DNA of 64,000 nt, from assembly GCF_017873095.1 (NCBI RefSeq), contig NZ_JAGGJU010000001.1, positions 434,001 through 498,000 of the forward strand. Reading direction: 5' to 3'. The DNA comes from Heterorhizobium halophytocola (GTDB lineage: Bacteria; Pseudomonadota; Alphaproteobacteria; Rhizobiales; Rhizobiaceae). The position numbers and the translations under genes were made by a program. The notes beneath the pieces are model-generated. The model did no database searches, was not told the origin of the DNA, and saw nothing but the letters and a program-made list of their open reading frames with translations. Numbering within the stretch: the first letter of the stretch is position 1; the number at the start of each line of letters is the position of its first letter. Positions 8,615 to 16,810 of the stretch are shown piece after piece.

Positions 8615-9283
8615 TCAGTCGCGGCGGCTGCGCTTGTCGAAGCGGCGGGCCAGCGCATCGCCGGCGCTCTGCACCAGCTGCACCAGCACGATCAGCACGA
8701 CGACCACGGCCAGCATCACCTCCGGCATGAAGCGCTGATAGCCGTAGCGGATGCCGAGATCGCCGAGCCCGCCGCCGCCGACCGCCCCGACCATGGCCGA
8801 GTAGCCGATCAGGCTGACCAGCGTGAGGGTCAGGCCGAGCACGATGCCCGGCCGCGCCTCGGCGAGCAGGACCTTGGTGACAATCTGGAACGGCGTGGCA
8901 CCCATGGCGCGCGCCGCCTCGATCAGCCCGGTGTCGACCTCGCGGATCGAGGCTTCGATCAGGCGCGCGATGAAGGGAATGGTGGCGATCGTCAGCGGCA
9001 CGATGGCCGCCCAGGTGCCGATCGACGTGCCGGTTACCAGCCGCGTGAAGGGAATGATCGCAACGACAAGAATGATGAAGGGCGTCGAGCGCGTGGCATT
9101 GACGATCAGCCCGACGATCCGGTTGATAAGCGGCGCCTCGTAGAGTTCGCCCTTGCCGCTGGTCGCCAGAAAGACGCCCATGGGCAGGCCGATGACGCTG
9201 CCGATGAAACCGGCGACCACGACCATCTGGACGGTCTGCCAGAGTGCCTTGGTCAGAAGATGGATGAGCATGTCAGGCGCCAT
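8615..9283 (-). CDS. metI: Methionine ABC transporter permease MetI
   Basis: The 222-residue inner-membrane protein has five hydrophobic segments and the EAA loop [19 protein letters not shown] (about residues 113-131) that docks on the ATPase. I use ATG 9283, which has GGAGGTG about 8 bases upstream and overlaps the end of metN by 11 bases; the next ATG (9271) lacks such a site. The overlap shows tight coupling with metN. Together with MetN and MetQ it forms a methionine importer. Confidence 0.93.
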   Translation of the reverse strand: MAPDMLIHLLTKALWQTVQMVVVAGFIGSVIGLPMGVFLATSGKGELYEAPLINRIVGLIVNATRSTPFIILVVAIIPFTRLVTGTSIGTWAAIVPLTIATIPFIARLIEASIREVDTGLIEAARAMGATPFQIVTKVLLAEARPGIVLGLTLTLVSLIGYSAMVGAVGGGGLGDLGIRYGYQRFMPEVMLAVVVVLIVLVQLVQSAGDALARRFDKRSRRD

Positions 9284-10355
9284 AGCCGAGCACCTCCGTT
9301 GTCAGGCCTGTCCGGGCATAAAAGGCTTCGGCACGCGAAAGCATGTCCGGCTCGGCCGGATAGGCGACCACCAGCGAGCCGAAGGGCTCACCGGCAATCT
9401 CGTCGATCGCGCCCGCCAGGATGTTGAGATCGGGGCCGATGGCCGCCGCCAGCTGTGCCGTCAGCGGCTTGAATGCCGTCTCGCCCATGAAGATCAGCCG
9501 CACGAAGGCGCGGTCGCCGGCGGACGGCGCGGGCTTCAGGTCGGAAGAGATCCAGTCCGGCAGCTTCACGCCCGATGCGGCCGACAGCAGGATCTTCGTC
9601 GTCTCCTGAACCGGACGGGTAAACACGTCGAAGGTGCGGCCGCTCTCGACGATCTTGCCCTTGTCGATCACCGCCACCTGCGAGGCGATGGTCTTGACCA
9701 CCTCCATCTCGTGGGTGATCAGCAGAACGGTCAGGCCGAGATCGCGGTTGATCGATTTCAACAGTTCGAGAATCGACTGCGTCGTCTCCGGGTCGAGCGC
9801 CGAGGTCGCCTCGTCCGACAGCAGGAGCTTCGGTTCGGTGGCGAGCGCCCGGGCAATGCCGACGCGCTGTTTCTGCCCGCCGGAGAGTTCCGCCGGATAG
9901 CGCCGGGCACGGTCCGAGAGCCCGACGAGATCGACCAGCGACGTTACCCGCCTGTCGATCGACTGGCGATCGACCCCTGCAATCTCCAGCGGCAGCGCGA
10001 CATTGTCATAGACGGTACGCGACGACAGAAGATTGAAGTGCTGGAAGATCATTCCGACCTGACGGCGAAGGCCTCTCAGCCCCGCGGCATCCAGCCCGCC
10101 GACATCGACGCCGTCGACGACGACCTTGCCGGCACTTGCCGTCTCCAGCCCGTTGACCAGCCGGATCAGCGTCGACTTGCCGGCCCCCGACCGACCTATA
10201 ATCCCGGTGATCGCGCCCTTCGGCACGGCATAGTCGATACCGTCGAGCGCGATGAAGGCCGAGCGGCCGGAAGAGGCCGGGAATACCTTGGATACACCGT
10301 CGAAACGGACCATGGATTGTGCGGCATCGGATGGGGATGCGGTGATGTTGGTCAT
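9273..10355 (-). CDS. metN: Methionine ABC transporter ATP-binding protein MetN
   Basis: The 360-residue ATPase has Walker [10 protein letters not shown] (about 54-62), the signature [16 protein letters not shown], Walker [10 protein letters not shown] and the switch histidine in LLITHEMEV. The C-terminal 80-90 residues match the NIL domain, which binds methionine and shuts off transport when the cell is full (trans-inhibition). The Walker B segment has Ser-Asp-Glu, as usual in MetN. It is first in metN-metI-metQ. The leader holds a terminator-like hairpin (10416-10434). I see no SAM riboswitch. Confidence 0.95.
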   Translation of the reverse strand: MTNITASPSDAAQSMVRFDGVSKVFPASSGRSAFIALDGIDYAVPKGAITGIIGRSGAGKSTLIRLVNGLETASAGKVVVDGVDVGGLDAAGLRGLRRQVGMIFQHFNLLSSRTVYDNVALPLEIAGVDRQSIDRRVTSLVDLVGLSDRARRYPAELSGGQKQRVGIARALATEPKLLLSDEATSALDPETTQSILELLKSINRDLGLTVLLITHEMEVVKTIASQVAVIDKGKIVESGRTFDVFTRPVQETTKILLSAASGVKLPDWISSDLKPAPSAGDRAFVRLIFMGETAFKPLTAQLAAAIGPDLNILAGAIDEIAGEPFGSLVVAYPAEPDMLSRAEAFYARTGLTTEVLGYGA

Positions 10356-10658
10356 GGCGCGCTCCTGCCGGTAGCACGGGATGTCAGAGGGATGATCATG
10401 AAAGTCTCGCAGAGGAAAACCCGGTGCAACCGGGCAAAGATGGGGTGACCGACGACTAGAGCGATCGACACATTCGAAGGGCTTGGCGCCGCTTTACCAT
10501 CTTTGCTTTCCTGTTTTCAAACCCCGGAGCCGCAGGCCAGCCATGCGCCTGTCGCTGCAGACTTATCGCACCTTGGCTGGCCAAAACCGAGCAAAGCCAT
10601 TCCGGCTTTTTCGAGGATCGGGGAAATTCCTGCCGGATGTCGGTGAAGACGGCAGACC
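10356..10658. other. metN leader and pseudogene-metN intergenic region
   Basis: No coding frame here is convincing on either strand. On the minus strand it holds the metN leader, with one terminator-like hairpin at 10416-10434. I found no recognisable riboswitch. Confidence 0.5.
10416..10434 (-). terminator. Terminator-like hairpin between the beta-glucosidase unit and metN
   Basis: On the minus strand, CCCGGT and ACCGGG pair around a three-base loop and are followed by TTTT. It lies 61 bases before the metN ATG and about 225 bases past the DUF3088 pseudogene. It may end the beta-glucosidase transcript, or act as an attenuator in the metN leader. The short stem makes either reading tentative. 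Confidence 0.5.
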
Positions 10659-10991
10659 TCAGGGAGGCGGCATGGGAAAACCGTGACGCTCGGAAAGTGC
10701 CGCCAGGATCGCGTCCTTTTCGGCAAGGAAAGCATGCCCGGCATACGGTCCGGTCTGGTGCGGCGAGATGGCGCCATCGGCAAGCACCAGCACCGGCGAG
10801 GACTGCCGGAGGCGGTCTGGTCCAGGCGATCCGCCTGACGTCGAGCCGCGCGGCCAAAGCCGGAAACGGGCCAGCACGCCTTCCATCAGGGCACTGTGTC
10901 AGCAATAAAATTGCTGGCCGGGATAGGCCGGATCTTCGAATCCGGGTCCCAGCAGGAACAGGATATCACGGCGGATGGCCGGCTCAGCCAC
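10659..10991 (-). pseudogene. DUF3088 family protein, degraded
   Basis: Read on the minus strand from GTG 10991, the frame encodes DILFLLGPGFEDPAYPG and then meets TGA at 10899-10901, exactly where I recall the family carrying Trp after Phe-Tyr-Cys. Reading continues in the same frame as HSALMEGVLARF, loses one base, runs as PALAARLDVRRIAWTRP in a second frame, then returns to the first as SSPVLVLADG through to AILAALSERHGFPMPPP and a stop at 10659. Roughly ten residues before PVLVLADG also seem to be missing. One nonsense codon plus two frameshifts make this a clear pseudogene. The GTG overlaps the end of the beta-glucosidase gene, so it was once the second gene of that operon. DUF3088 function is unknown. 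Confidence 0.8.
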
Positions 10992-12357
10992 CGTGATTGC
11001 CCCGCGGAAATTCGCTGGCGAGCGCGCCATACCATTTGCCGCTTTTCTTCATCGTCCGTTCCTGGGTCTCGTAATCGACATAGACGAGGCCGAACCGCAT
11101 CCTGTAGCCTTCCGCCCATTCAAAATTGTCCATCAGCGACCAGGCGAAATAGCCGCGCATCGGGATGCCTTCGGAGATCAGGTCGGCGACCATGCCCAGA
11201 TGCTCGGCGTAGTAGTCGAGACGCGGCTGGTCGTCGATCTCGCCATCCGCCCCCGGCCCCATATTGTAGCAGGCGCCGTTTTCGGTGATGTAGCAGTCCG
11301 GCAGCTCGTAGCGCGCATAGAGGCGTTCCACCAGCGACTTCAGCGCCAGGGCATAGACCTCCCAGCCGATATCGGTCTTGACGTCCGCGACCGGCGGCGC
11401 ATCGACGGCCGCCGGGAATTCGGCTCCCTCGGCCGGATCGTCGGCGACCCGCATCGGCGTGTAGTAGTTGAGCCCCCACCAGTCGAGTTTCTGCGAGATC
11501 ACCTTCAGGTCGCCGTCCTCGACCTTCGGCATCCGGTCGCCGAGGGCCGAGAGAAACTCGGCCGGGTACGCGCCCTTGAAGATCGGATCGAAGAAGGCGC
11601 CGTTGTGGAACTGGTGGGCGCGCTCGGCGGCGGCCTGGTCGGCAGCGCTGTCGGAGCCTGCCAGGGTCTCATGCGCATTGAGCACGATGCCGACCGGCAC
11701 CTGCGGGGCCACATCCCGAATCGCCTCGACGGAAAGGCCATGGGCGAGATTGGTGTAATGCATGGCGGCCAGCGCCGCGTCCATGCTGCGCTCGCCCGGC
11801 GCATGCACGCCGTAGAGATGGGACAGCCAGACCGAGCACCAGGGCTCGTTGAAGGTGGCGACCGCGTCCAGACGATCGCCGAGACGCTCCATCACCGTGC
11901 GGGTATAGCGCTGGAAGGCATGCGCGGTCGACCGCGCCGCCCAGCCGCCATCCCCCATCAGCGTCAGCGGCAGGTCCCAGTGGTAGAGGGTGGCAAACGC
12001 CTTGATGCCGCGCGCCTTCAGCCCGTCGACGAGGCGATCGTAGAAATCGAGTCCCGGCTCGTTGATCCGGCCGGTGCCGTCGGGAATGATGCGCGGCCAG
12101 GCGATCGAGAACCGGTAGGCGGAAACGCCCATCGCCTTGATCAGGTCGAGATCATCATCGAGCCGGTGGTAGTGATCGCAGGCGACATCGCCGTTATGCC
12201 CCTCGAAGACACGTCCCGGCATGTTGCAGAAGGCATCCCAGATCGACGGCTTGCGCCCGTCCTCCCTCGCCGCCCCTTCGATCTGGAAGGACGCGGTCGC
12301 GACCCCGAAGGTGAAGTCGCCGGGAAACCGGTCTGCGAATTCTTTGGGATCGATCAT
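10984..12357 (-). CDS. Beta-glucosidase, glycoside hydrolase family 1
   Basis: The 457-residue enzyme (start ATG 12357, preceded by GGAGA) hydrolyses terminal beta-glucosides or related beta-glycosides with retention. The acid/base residue is Glu171 in TFNEPW, and the nucleophile is Glu359 in CYITENG. The N-terminal GVATASFQIEGA and the YRFSIAWPRI strand are typical GH1 segments. No signal peptide is seen, so it acts in the cytoplasm on imported glycosides. A DUF3088 pseudogene overlaps its 3' end. A LacI-like dyad at 12481-12494 may control it. The exact sugar is not known. Confidence 0.94.
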   Translation of the reverse strand: MIDPKEFADRFPGDFTFGVATASFQIEGAAREDGRKPSIWDAFCNMPGRVFEGHNGDVACDHYHRLDDDLDLIKAMGVSAYRFSIAWPRIIPDGTGRINEPGLDFYDRLVDGLKARGIKAFATLYHWDLPLTLMGDGGWAARSTAHAFQRYTRTVMERLGDRLDAVATFNEPWCSVWLSHLYGVHAPGERSMDAALAAMHYTNLAHGLSVEAIRDVAPQVPVGIVLNAHETLAGSDSAADQAAAERAHQFHNGAFFDPIFKGAYPAEFLSALGDRMPKVEDGDLKVISQKLDWWGLNYYTPMRVADDPAEGAEFPAAVDAPPVADVKTDIGWEVYALALKSLVERLYARYELPDCYITENGACYNMGPGADGEIDDQPRLDYYAEHLGMVADLISEGIPMRGYFAWSLMDNFEWAEGYRMRFGLVYVDYETQERTMKKSGKWYGALASEFPRGNHGG

Positions 12358-12728
12358 GGTACAGTCTCCACGTGCTTTTCTTGAGCCTTCCGGCATCACT
12401 GCAACCCCAAGCCGCATAGCAGCCCGGTGCAAACCCTCTACGACAAACCTGGGGAAGCGTGAAGGGCCGCCGCGGAAAAACTGTAACGTTGCAGGGATTC
12501 TACCCGATCTATCGAAACGGTGAGCGCGGCGAAGGCGCCGGACCAGGCATGCGCAGGCCCTTCATGGCCGAACGATATATTTCCTTTCAGAGAAGTCTGG
12601 TTACTGACGCACCACCACGTTGAACTCTCCCTTCTTGTGGGGGATCTGCGAGCAGGGATTTCGCCTACGTCCCGGCAGATGAGAACGGGGGCCAGCAAGG
12701 ACCTTGCTCACGCCTGGCAAGCAAAATC
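12358..12728. other. Intergenic region upstream of the beta-glucosidase gene
   Basis: Short frames exist on both strands (for example 12438-12698 minus and 12520-12765 plus), but none has a ribosome site or recognisable protein features. The only structure I see is the near-palindrome at 12481-12494. The region probably holds the beta-glucosidase promoter. Confidence 0.5.
12481..12494. promoter_or_regulatory. LacI-like operator candidate upstream of beta-glucosidase
   Basis: CTGTAACGTTGCAG is a 14-base near-palindrome centred on CG, with six of seven base pairs symmetric. It lies 124 bases before the beta-glucosidase start, and its form fits LacI-family operators. A short dyad like this can occur by chance. 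Confidence 0.35.
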
Positions 12729-13205
12729 TCAGTCCGGCGCTCGATTTTTCAAAATCATCGGCTGAGCACCCCCTTCGCTCGTTGCAGGCCAGAACTGCAT
12801 CTCGTAGCGATCATCGCCCTCCAGTCCGTCGGCGCTAAGGCTCGACAGGCCAATCGACAGCCACCGGGCCCATAGCCAGCCGGCGGGTACGGTGAGATGC
12901 GTGGCTGTCGGCCAATAATCGTTGAGGCCGGCGATGACGACGTCGCCATGTGTCAGCAGGTGGCCGAGAACCGCATGATCGACCAGGTCATCGATCCCTT
13001 CCGGGTCGCGCTCATAGAGCGTCACGCGGACGGGGACGGGCATGTCTCGTTCGGTGGCGACCACCATCCAGCCCTTGCCGAGCGCCATGCGCGCGTCTAG
13101 CGCAGCCGCGTCCCATGCGACGGCGAAATCAGGCGCCGCCGCCGCATCGGCCACGACCACCTGATGATAGTCGGCCATCAGCGATCCATCGAAAAGGACA
13201 ATCAA
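12729..13205 (-). CDS. Hypothetical protein
   Basis: The 158-residue frame starts at TTG 13205, where GAGGTGAGG sits 1-9 bases upstream; ATG 13178 is an internal alternative. Third-position G+C and amino acid use look like real coding. The protein is acidic, with repeated hydrophobic strands and several Trp residues (for example WLWARWLSIGLSSLSADG, near 108-125). No signal peptide or membrane segment is evident and I cannot assign a family. It is transcribed toward the beta-glucosidase gene but 371 bases away, so it is probably its own unit. Confidence 0.6.
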   Translation of the reverse strand: MIVLFDGSLMADYHQVVVADAAAAPDFAVAWDAAALDARMALGKGWMVVATERDMPVPVRVTLYERDPEGIDDLVDHAVLGHLLTHGDVVIAGLNDYWPTATHLTVPAGWLWARWLSIGLSSLSADGLEGDDRYEMQFWPATSEGGAQPMILKNRAPD

Positions 13206-13304
13206 GCCTCACCTCTCTGACGATTGTCATCCACGGCCGCCCGGCCGCGGCACGGGAGAGCCATGGCGCGGTCGGGCGCACTTCACGGTCTTGGACGGAA
13301 CAGC

Positions 13305-14477
13305 TCAGACGCTCACCCAGGCCCCGTCCTTCTTCGAACTCTCCACGCAAGCCGCGACGAAAGCCACCCCCTTCACGCCGTCATCGACGGTCGGATAGGT
13401 GACGGCCGGGTCAACAGGCGTGTCGCTCTGCCGTGCGCGGATCGCGGCGGCGGCCTCGGTGTAGATGGTGGCGAAGGCCTCGAGATAGCCTTCCGGATGG
13501 CCGCCCGGAATGCGGCTGACACGGGCGGCAGCGTGACCGGCACCGGCACCGTTGCGGGTGATCAGCCGCTTCGGCTCGCCGAACGGCGTGAACCAGAGGT
13601 GGTTCGGGTTCTCCTGCTCCCATTCCAGGCCGCCCTTGGCGCCATAGACCCTGAGCTTCAGCGCGTTCTCGTTGCCGGGGGCCACCTGGCTGCACCAGAG
13701 CATGCCCTTGGCGCCGCCCTCGAAGCGCATCATCACATGGCCGTTGTCGTCGACACGGCGCCCCTCGACGAAGCTGTCGAGATCGGCGGCCAGGCTCTTC
13801 AACGTCAGGCCGGAGACGAAGCTTGCGAGATTGTAGGCGTGCGTCCCGATATCGCCGGTCGCCCCGCCGGCGCCTGACTTTTCCGGGTCGGTGCGCCAGA
13901 CCGCCTGCTTGGCACCCGTCAGTTCGGCGGCTTCCGTCAGCCAGTCCTGCGCATATTCCACCTGCACGACGCGAAGCGTACCAAGCTCGCCGCCGAGCAC
14001 CATGTCGCGCGCCTGGCGGATCATCGGATAGCCGGTATAGTTGTGGGTCAGGATGAACAGTGCGTCCGCGCCATGGGCGACGCGTTGGAGCTGTTTAGCA
14101 TCTTCCAGATTGGAGGTCAGCGGCTTGTCGCAGATCACATGGATGCCGCGCTCGAGAAAGGCCTTGGCGGCGGCAAAATGCACATGGTTCGGCGTGACGA
14201 TCGAGACTGCCTCTATCCCGTCCTCGCGGGCCGCCTCCTTTTCCGCCATCTCTTCGAAGGAGCCATAGCAGCGGTCGGGATCGAGCCCCAGCTCGGCGCC
14301 GGAAGCCTTCGACTTCTCCGCGGTGGACGACAAGGCGCCCGCCACGAGTTCGAAATGATCGTCGATCCGCGAGGCCATGCGGTGCACGCCGCCGATGAAG
14401 GCGCCCTGCCCGCCGCCGACCATGCCGAGCCTGATCCGGCGCGGCCGCGCGCCCTCGTTCTTTCCTTCTATCGTCAT
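13305..14477 (-). CDS. Gfo/Idh/MocA family oxidoreductase
   Basis: The 390-residue enzyme has an N-terminal Rossmann fold (RLGMVGGGQGAFIGGVHR, about 16-33) for NAD(P), the substrate-pocket lysine in CDKPLTSN (Lys118), and the second-domain motif GDIGTHAYNLASF with the conserved Asp and His. Members oxidise or reduce a hydroxyl of a sugar, inositol or sugar acid. It lies near, on the same strand as, the TIM-barrel isomerase and a ribose-type ABC transporter. Inositol-like or keto-sugar catabolism is therefore plausible, but no substrate can be fixed. The divergent acetyltransferase gene separates it from that group. Confidence 0.9.
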   Translation of the reverse strand: MTIEGKNEGARPRRIRLGMVGGGQGAFIGGVHRMASRIDDHFELVAGALSSTAEKSKASGAELGLDPDRCYGSFEEMAEKEAAREDGIEAVSIVTPNHVHFAAAKAFLERGIHVICDKPLTSNLEDAKQLQRVAHGADALFILTHNYTGYPMIRQARDMVLGGELGTLRVVQVEYAQDWLTEAAELTGAKQAVWRTDPEKSGAGGATGDIGTHAYNLASFVSGLTLKSLAADLDSFVEGRRVDDNGHVMMRFEGGAKGMLWCSQVAPGNENALKLRVYGAKGGLEWEQENPNHLWFTPFGEPKRLITRNGAGAGHAAARVSRIPGGHPEGYLEAFATIYTEAAAAIRARQSDTPVDPAVTYPTVDDGVKGVAFVAACVESSKKDGAWVSV

Positions 14478-14675
14478 CGTCTCAAATCCTCCGTCTTCAG
14501 CAATTTCGATGTGTCATCTGGATCCCGCCGCTTTCCGCGCCTATGCTGGCGCGCAATCGAACGGAAGGATGCCCTGACAGTGAACAATTAGACCTGCCTC
14601 TTTTCGAGGTCCCCGTGATTTCATCCGCGCCATCTTGTGCGCGCGATCCGTCGAATTCATGAAAGGTCTTCTGTC

Positions 14676-15308
14676 ATGCCTTTGCTAGATCCCTCCGCCC
14701 TCTATCCCATCACTCTCCCCGACGGCACCGTCTACCGCGACACCGTGCATCTGAACCGTGCGATCGACCACCCCCGGATGGAGATCGGCGACTTCAGCTA
14801 TTTCACTCATTCCGGCCCCGTGGAAGACACGGCCCAAATCCTCGCACCCTATCTCGGTCCCGGCTGCCGCGAGAAGCTGGTGATCGGAAAATTCGCCCAG
14901 ATTGCCCGCGGCGGCTATTTCATCACGTCCTCTGCCAATCACCCGATGGGCGGCGCCACCACCTACCCGTTCCGCATCTTCCGGCTGGAGACGTTCGGCT
15001 ATAACGACCTGCCGATCCGCGACACGGTTCTCGGACACGATGTCTGGCTCGGCCATGAGGCGGTCGTCATGCCCGGCGTCACCATCGGCCACGGCGCCAT
15101 CATCGCCGCCCGCGCGGTGGTTGCCCGTGACGTGCCGCCCTATGCGGTGGTCGGCGGCAATCCGGCCCGCCTGATCCGCATGCGGTTTACCGAGGATCAG
15201 ATCGCCGACCTCCTCGCCATCGCCTGGTGGGACTGGCCGGTCGAGGTGATCGAAGCCAATCTCGGGGCGCTGGAGCGGGGCGATATCGTGGCGTTGAGAC
15301 GAGTCTAG
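14676..15308 (+). CDS. CatB-related O-acetyltransferase (xenobiotic acetyltransferase type)
   Basis: The 210-residue product (ATG 14676, with AAAGG upstream) has the left-handed beta-helix of hexapeptide acetyltransferases. The helix is marked by VWLGHEAVVMPGVTIGHGAI and then IIAARAVVARDVPPYAVVGG (about 123-165). The family motif NPARLIRMRF follows, and the C-terminal helix contains WWDWP. The conserved catalytic histidine is probably in the segment ITSSANHPMGG (about 84-94). Relatives acetylate chloramphenicol, streptogramins or other hydroxyl compounds; this need not mean drug resistance. It is divergent from the Gfo/Idh gene. Confidence 0.9.
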   Translation: MPLLDPSALYPITLPDGTVYRDTVHLNRAIDHPRMEIGDFSYFTHSGPVEDTAQILAPYLGPGCREKLVIGKFAQIARGGYFITSSANHPMGGATTYPFRIFRLETFGYNDLPIRDTVLGHDVWLGHEAVVMPGVTIGHGAIIAARAVVARDVPPYAVVGGNPARLIRMRFTEDQIADLLAIAWWDWPVEVIEANLGALERGDIVALRRV

Positions 15309-15371
15309 GCGCATTGCCGTTTTCCCGTCTGCGGACGCGACACAAAGGTGCATGGCATTCCTCCCGAGGCT

Positions 15372-15403
15372 ACCCCCCTCTGCCCTGCCGGGCAGAGGGG
15401 GGT
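15372..15403. repeat. Short palindrome resembling RIME ends
   Basis: A perfect 14-base inverted repeat, ACCCCCCTCTGCCC and GGGCAGAGGGGGGT, flanks a TGCC loop. It lies between the convergent acetyltransferase and isomerase genes and resembles the outer ends of the longer elements at 26925 and 36968. It may also act as a shared terminator. Confidence 0.65.
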
Positions 15404-15445
15404 AAGCCAGATCCACAGAACCTATCGATAGGCTAAATCAGAACC

Positions 15446-16498
15446 TCAAAGCCCCAGCATCCGCCGGTTCGCCGCCTCGTCGGTGCCACTGCCGGCGAAG
15501 TCGTCGAAGGCGCGCTCGGTCACACGGATGATATGGTGGCGGACGAAGTCGGCCCCCTCGCGCGCGCCGTCCTCGGGATGCTTCAGCGCGCATTCCCATT
15601 CGACCACGGCCCAGCCGTCGAAATCATTGGCCGCCATCTTGGAGAAGACCGCGCCGAAATCGACTTGGCCGTCGCCGAGCGACCGGAAGCGCCCGGCCCG
15701 GTCGACCCAGCCCTGGTAGCCGCCATAGACACCCTGGCGACCGGTCGGATTGAACTCCGCATCCTTGACGTGGAACATCCGGATCCGGTCCTTGTAGATG
15801 TCGATATTGTCGAGATAATCGAGGCATTGCAGCACGTAGTGCGAGGGATCGTAGAGCATGTTGGCGCGGGCATGGTTGCCCACCCGCTCGAGGAACATCT
15901 CGTAGGTCACCCCGTCATGCAGGTCCTCGCCCGGATGGATTTCGTAGCAGATGTCGACGCCCTGCTCGTCTGCATAGTCGAGGATCGGCCGCCAGCGCTT
16001 GGCAAGCTCGTCGAAGGCCGTCTCGACCAGGCCCGCCGGCCGCTGCGGCCAGGGATACATGAACGGCCATGCAAGCGCGCCGGAAAAGCTCGCCATCGCG
16101 CCGATGCCGAGATTGTTGGACGCCTTCAGCGCGAGCTTCACCTGCTCGACCGCCCAGGCCTGCCGCGCCTTCGGATTGCCGCGCACTTCCGGCACGGCAA
16201 AGCCGTCGAAGGCCTCATCATAAGCGGGGTGCACGGCGACCAGCTGCCCCTGCAGGTGGGTGGAGAGCTCCGTCACCTCGACGCCGTTCTCCCGCGCCTT
16301 GCCGGCGAATTCGTCACAGTAATCCTTCGATTCGGCGGCCTTCTTCAGGTCGATCAGCTGGCTTGCCCAGGTCGGCACCTGCACGCCCTCATAGCCCTTT
16401 TCGGCCGCCCATTTGGTGATCCCGTCCCAGCTGTCGAACGGCGCCGCATCGCCGGCAAACTGCCCGAGAAAAATGGCGGGCCCCTTGATCGTCTTCAT
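15446..16498 (-). CDS. Sugar phosphate isomerase/epimerase (xylose isomerase-like TIM barrel)
   Basis: The 350-residue protein matches the AP_endonuc_2 (xylose isomerase-like) barrel family, which includes IolE dehydratases and sugar epimerases. Metal ligands are suggested by the acidic and His residues in CYEIHPGEDLHDG (about 198-210), MLYDPSHYV, RMFHVKDAEF and AVVEWECAL (about 305-313). A perfect 18-base palindrome (16545-16562) lies 47 bases before its start. The same motif class sits before the xylose lacI gene, so a shared regulator is possible. The neighbours are a ribose-type ABC transporter and a Gfo/Idh enzyme; inositol or keto-sugar metabolism is likely but not shown. Confidence 0.85.
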   Translation of the reverse strand: MKTIKGPAIFLGQFAGDAAPFDSWDGITKWAAEKGYEGVQVPTWASQLIDLKKAAESKDYCDEFAGKARENGVEVTELSTHLQGQLVAVHPAYDEAFDGFAVPEVRGNPKARQAWAVEQVKLALKASNNLGIGAMASFSGALAWPFMYPWPQRPAGLVETAFDELAKRWRPILDYADEQGVDICYEIHPGEDLHDGVTYEMFLERVGNHARANMLYDPSHYVLQCLDYLDNIDIYKDRIRMFHVKDAEFNPTGRQGVYGGYQGWVDRAGRFRSLGDGQVDFGAVFSKMAANDFDGWAVVEWECALKHPEDGAREGADFVRHHIIRVTERAFDDFAGSGTDEAANRRMLGL

Positions 16499-16544
16499 GA
16501 TGTTTCCTCCCTTGGCCTGACCGTCCTCGCGGCCAGCTAGTGTT

Positions 16545-16562
16545 TTGCGGTACGTACCGCAA
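16545..16562. promoter_or_regulatory. 18-base palindromic operator before the TIM-barrel isomerase gene
   Basis: TTGCGGTACGTACCGCAA is a perfect 9+9 palindrome beginning 47 bases upstream of the isomerase start. It agrees in 14 of 18 positions with TTGAGGTACGTAAATCAA at 29633-29650, which lies before the xylose-cassette lacI gene. It has the size and symmetry of a LacI-family operator. Binding by that regulator is inferred. Confidence 0.6.
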
Positions 16563-16765
16563 TTGGAGCAAGGCTATCGGCCTTCGACCGATCCGGCAAC
16601 GCAAAATCGACCCGAACGTGAACGTTTACGGAGATTGCTCTCAGCGCAGGGTCTATCGCGGGCCTGAGGCCGGTCGCCCCGCCCCGACATGGCTGGTCGG
16701 GTCAGGCCCGACCATGACGACGACGCGTGGAGCCAAAGGTCGAACCCGGAATGCCTGCGAGACGT

Positions 16766-16798
16766 TGAAGGCACCCGGGTCCGACCCGAGTGCCTTCA
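16766..16798 (-). terminator. Hairpin terminator after the sugar-binding protein gene
   Basis: Arms GAAGGCAC and GTGCCTTC, with an inner CGGG/CCCG stem, form a stable hairpin just past the binding protein stop codon at 16811. The T tract on the minus strand is weak (TTCAACG), so termination may be partial. Confidence 0.55.
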
Positions 16799-16810
16799 GA
16801 CTTGCAGTCC

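Larger units (their letters stand above)
16499..16810. other. Intergenic region between the isomerase and binding protein genes
   Basis: The region holds the palindrome at 16545-16562, two hairpins (16694-16714 and 16766-16798) and no plausible coding frame. The first hairpin, with 8-base arms built on GGTCGGG, lies between the operator and the transporter terminator; its role is unclear. Confidence 0.6.

Noticed and set aside
10356..10500. Possible SAM-II or other methionine riboswitch before metN.
   Set aside because: No recognisable SAM-II pseudoknot elements; only a short hairpin was found.
10899..10901. TGA in the DUF3088 frame read as selenocysteine.
   Set aside because: No selenocysteine insertion element is visible, the family residue is Trp as I recall it, and two frameshifts show decay.
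10456..10905. 149-codon minus-strand frame as an independent gene.
   Set aside because: Its first part is the shifted middle of the DUF3088 pseudogene; the rest has no coding character.
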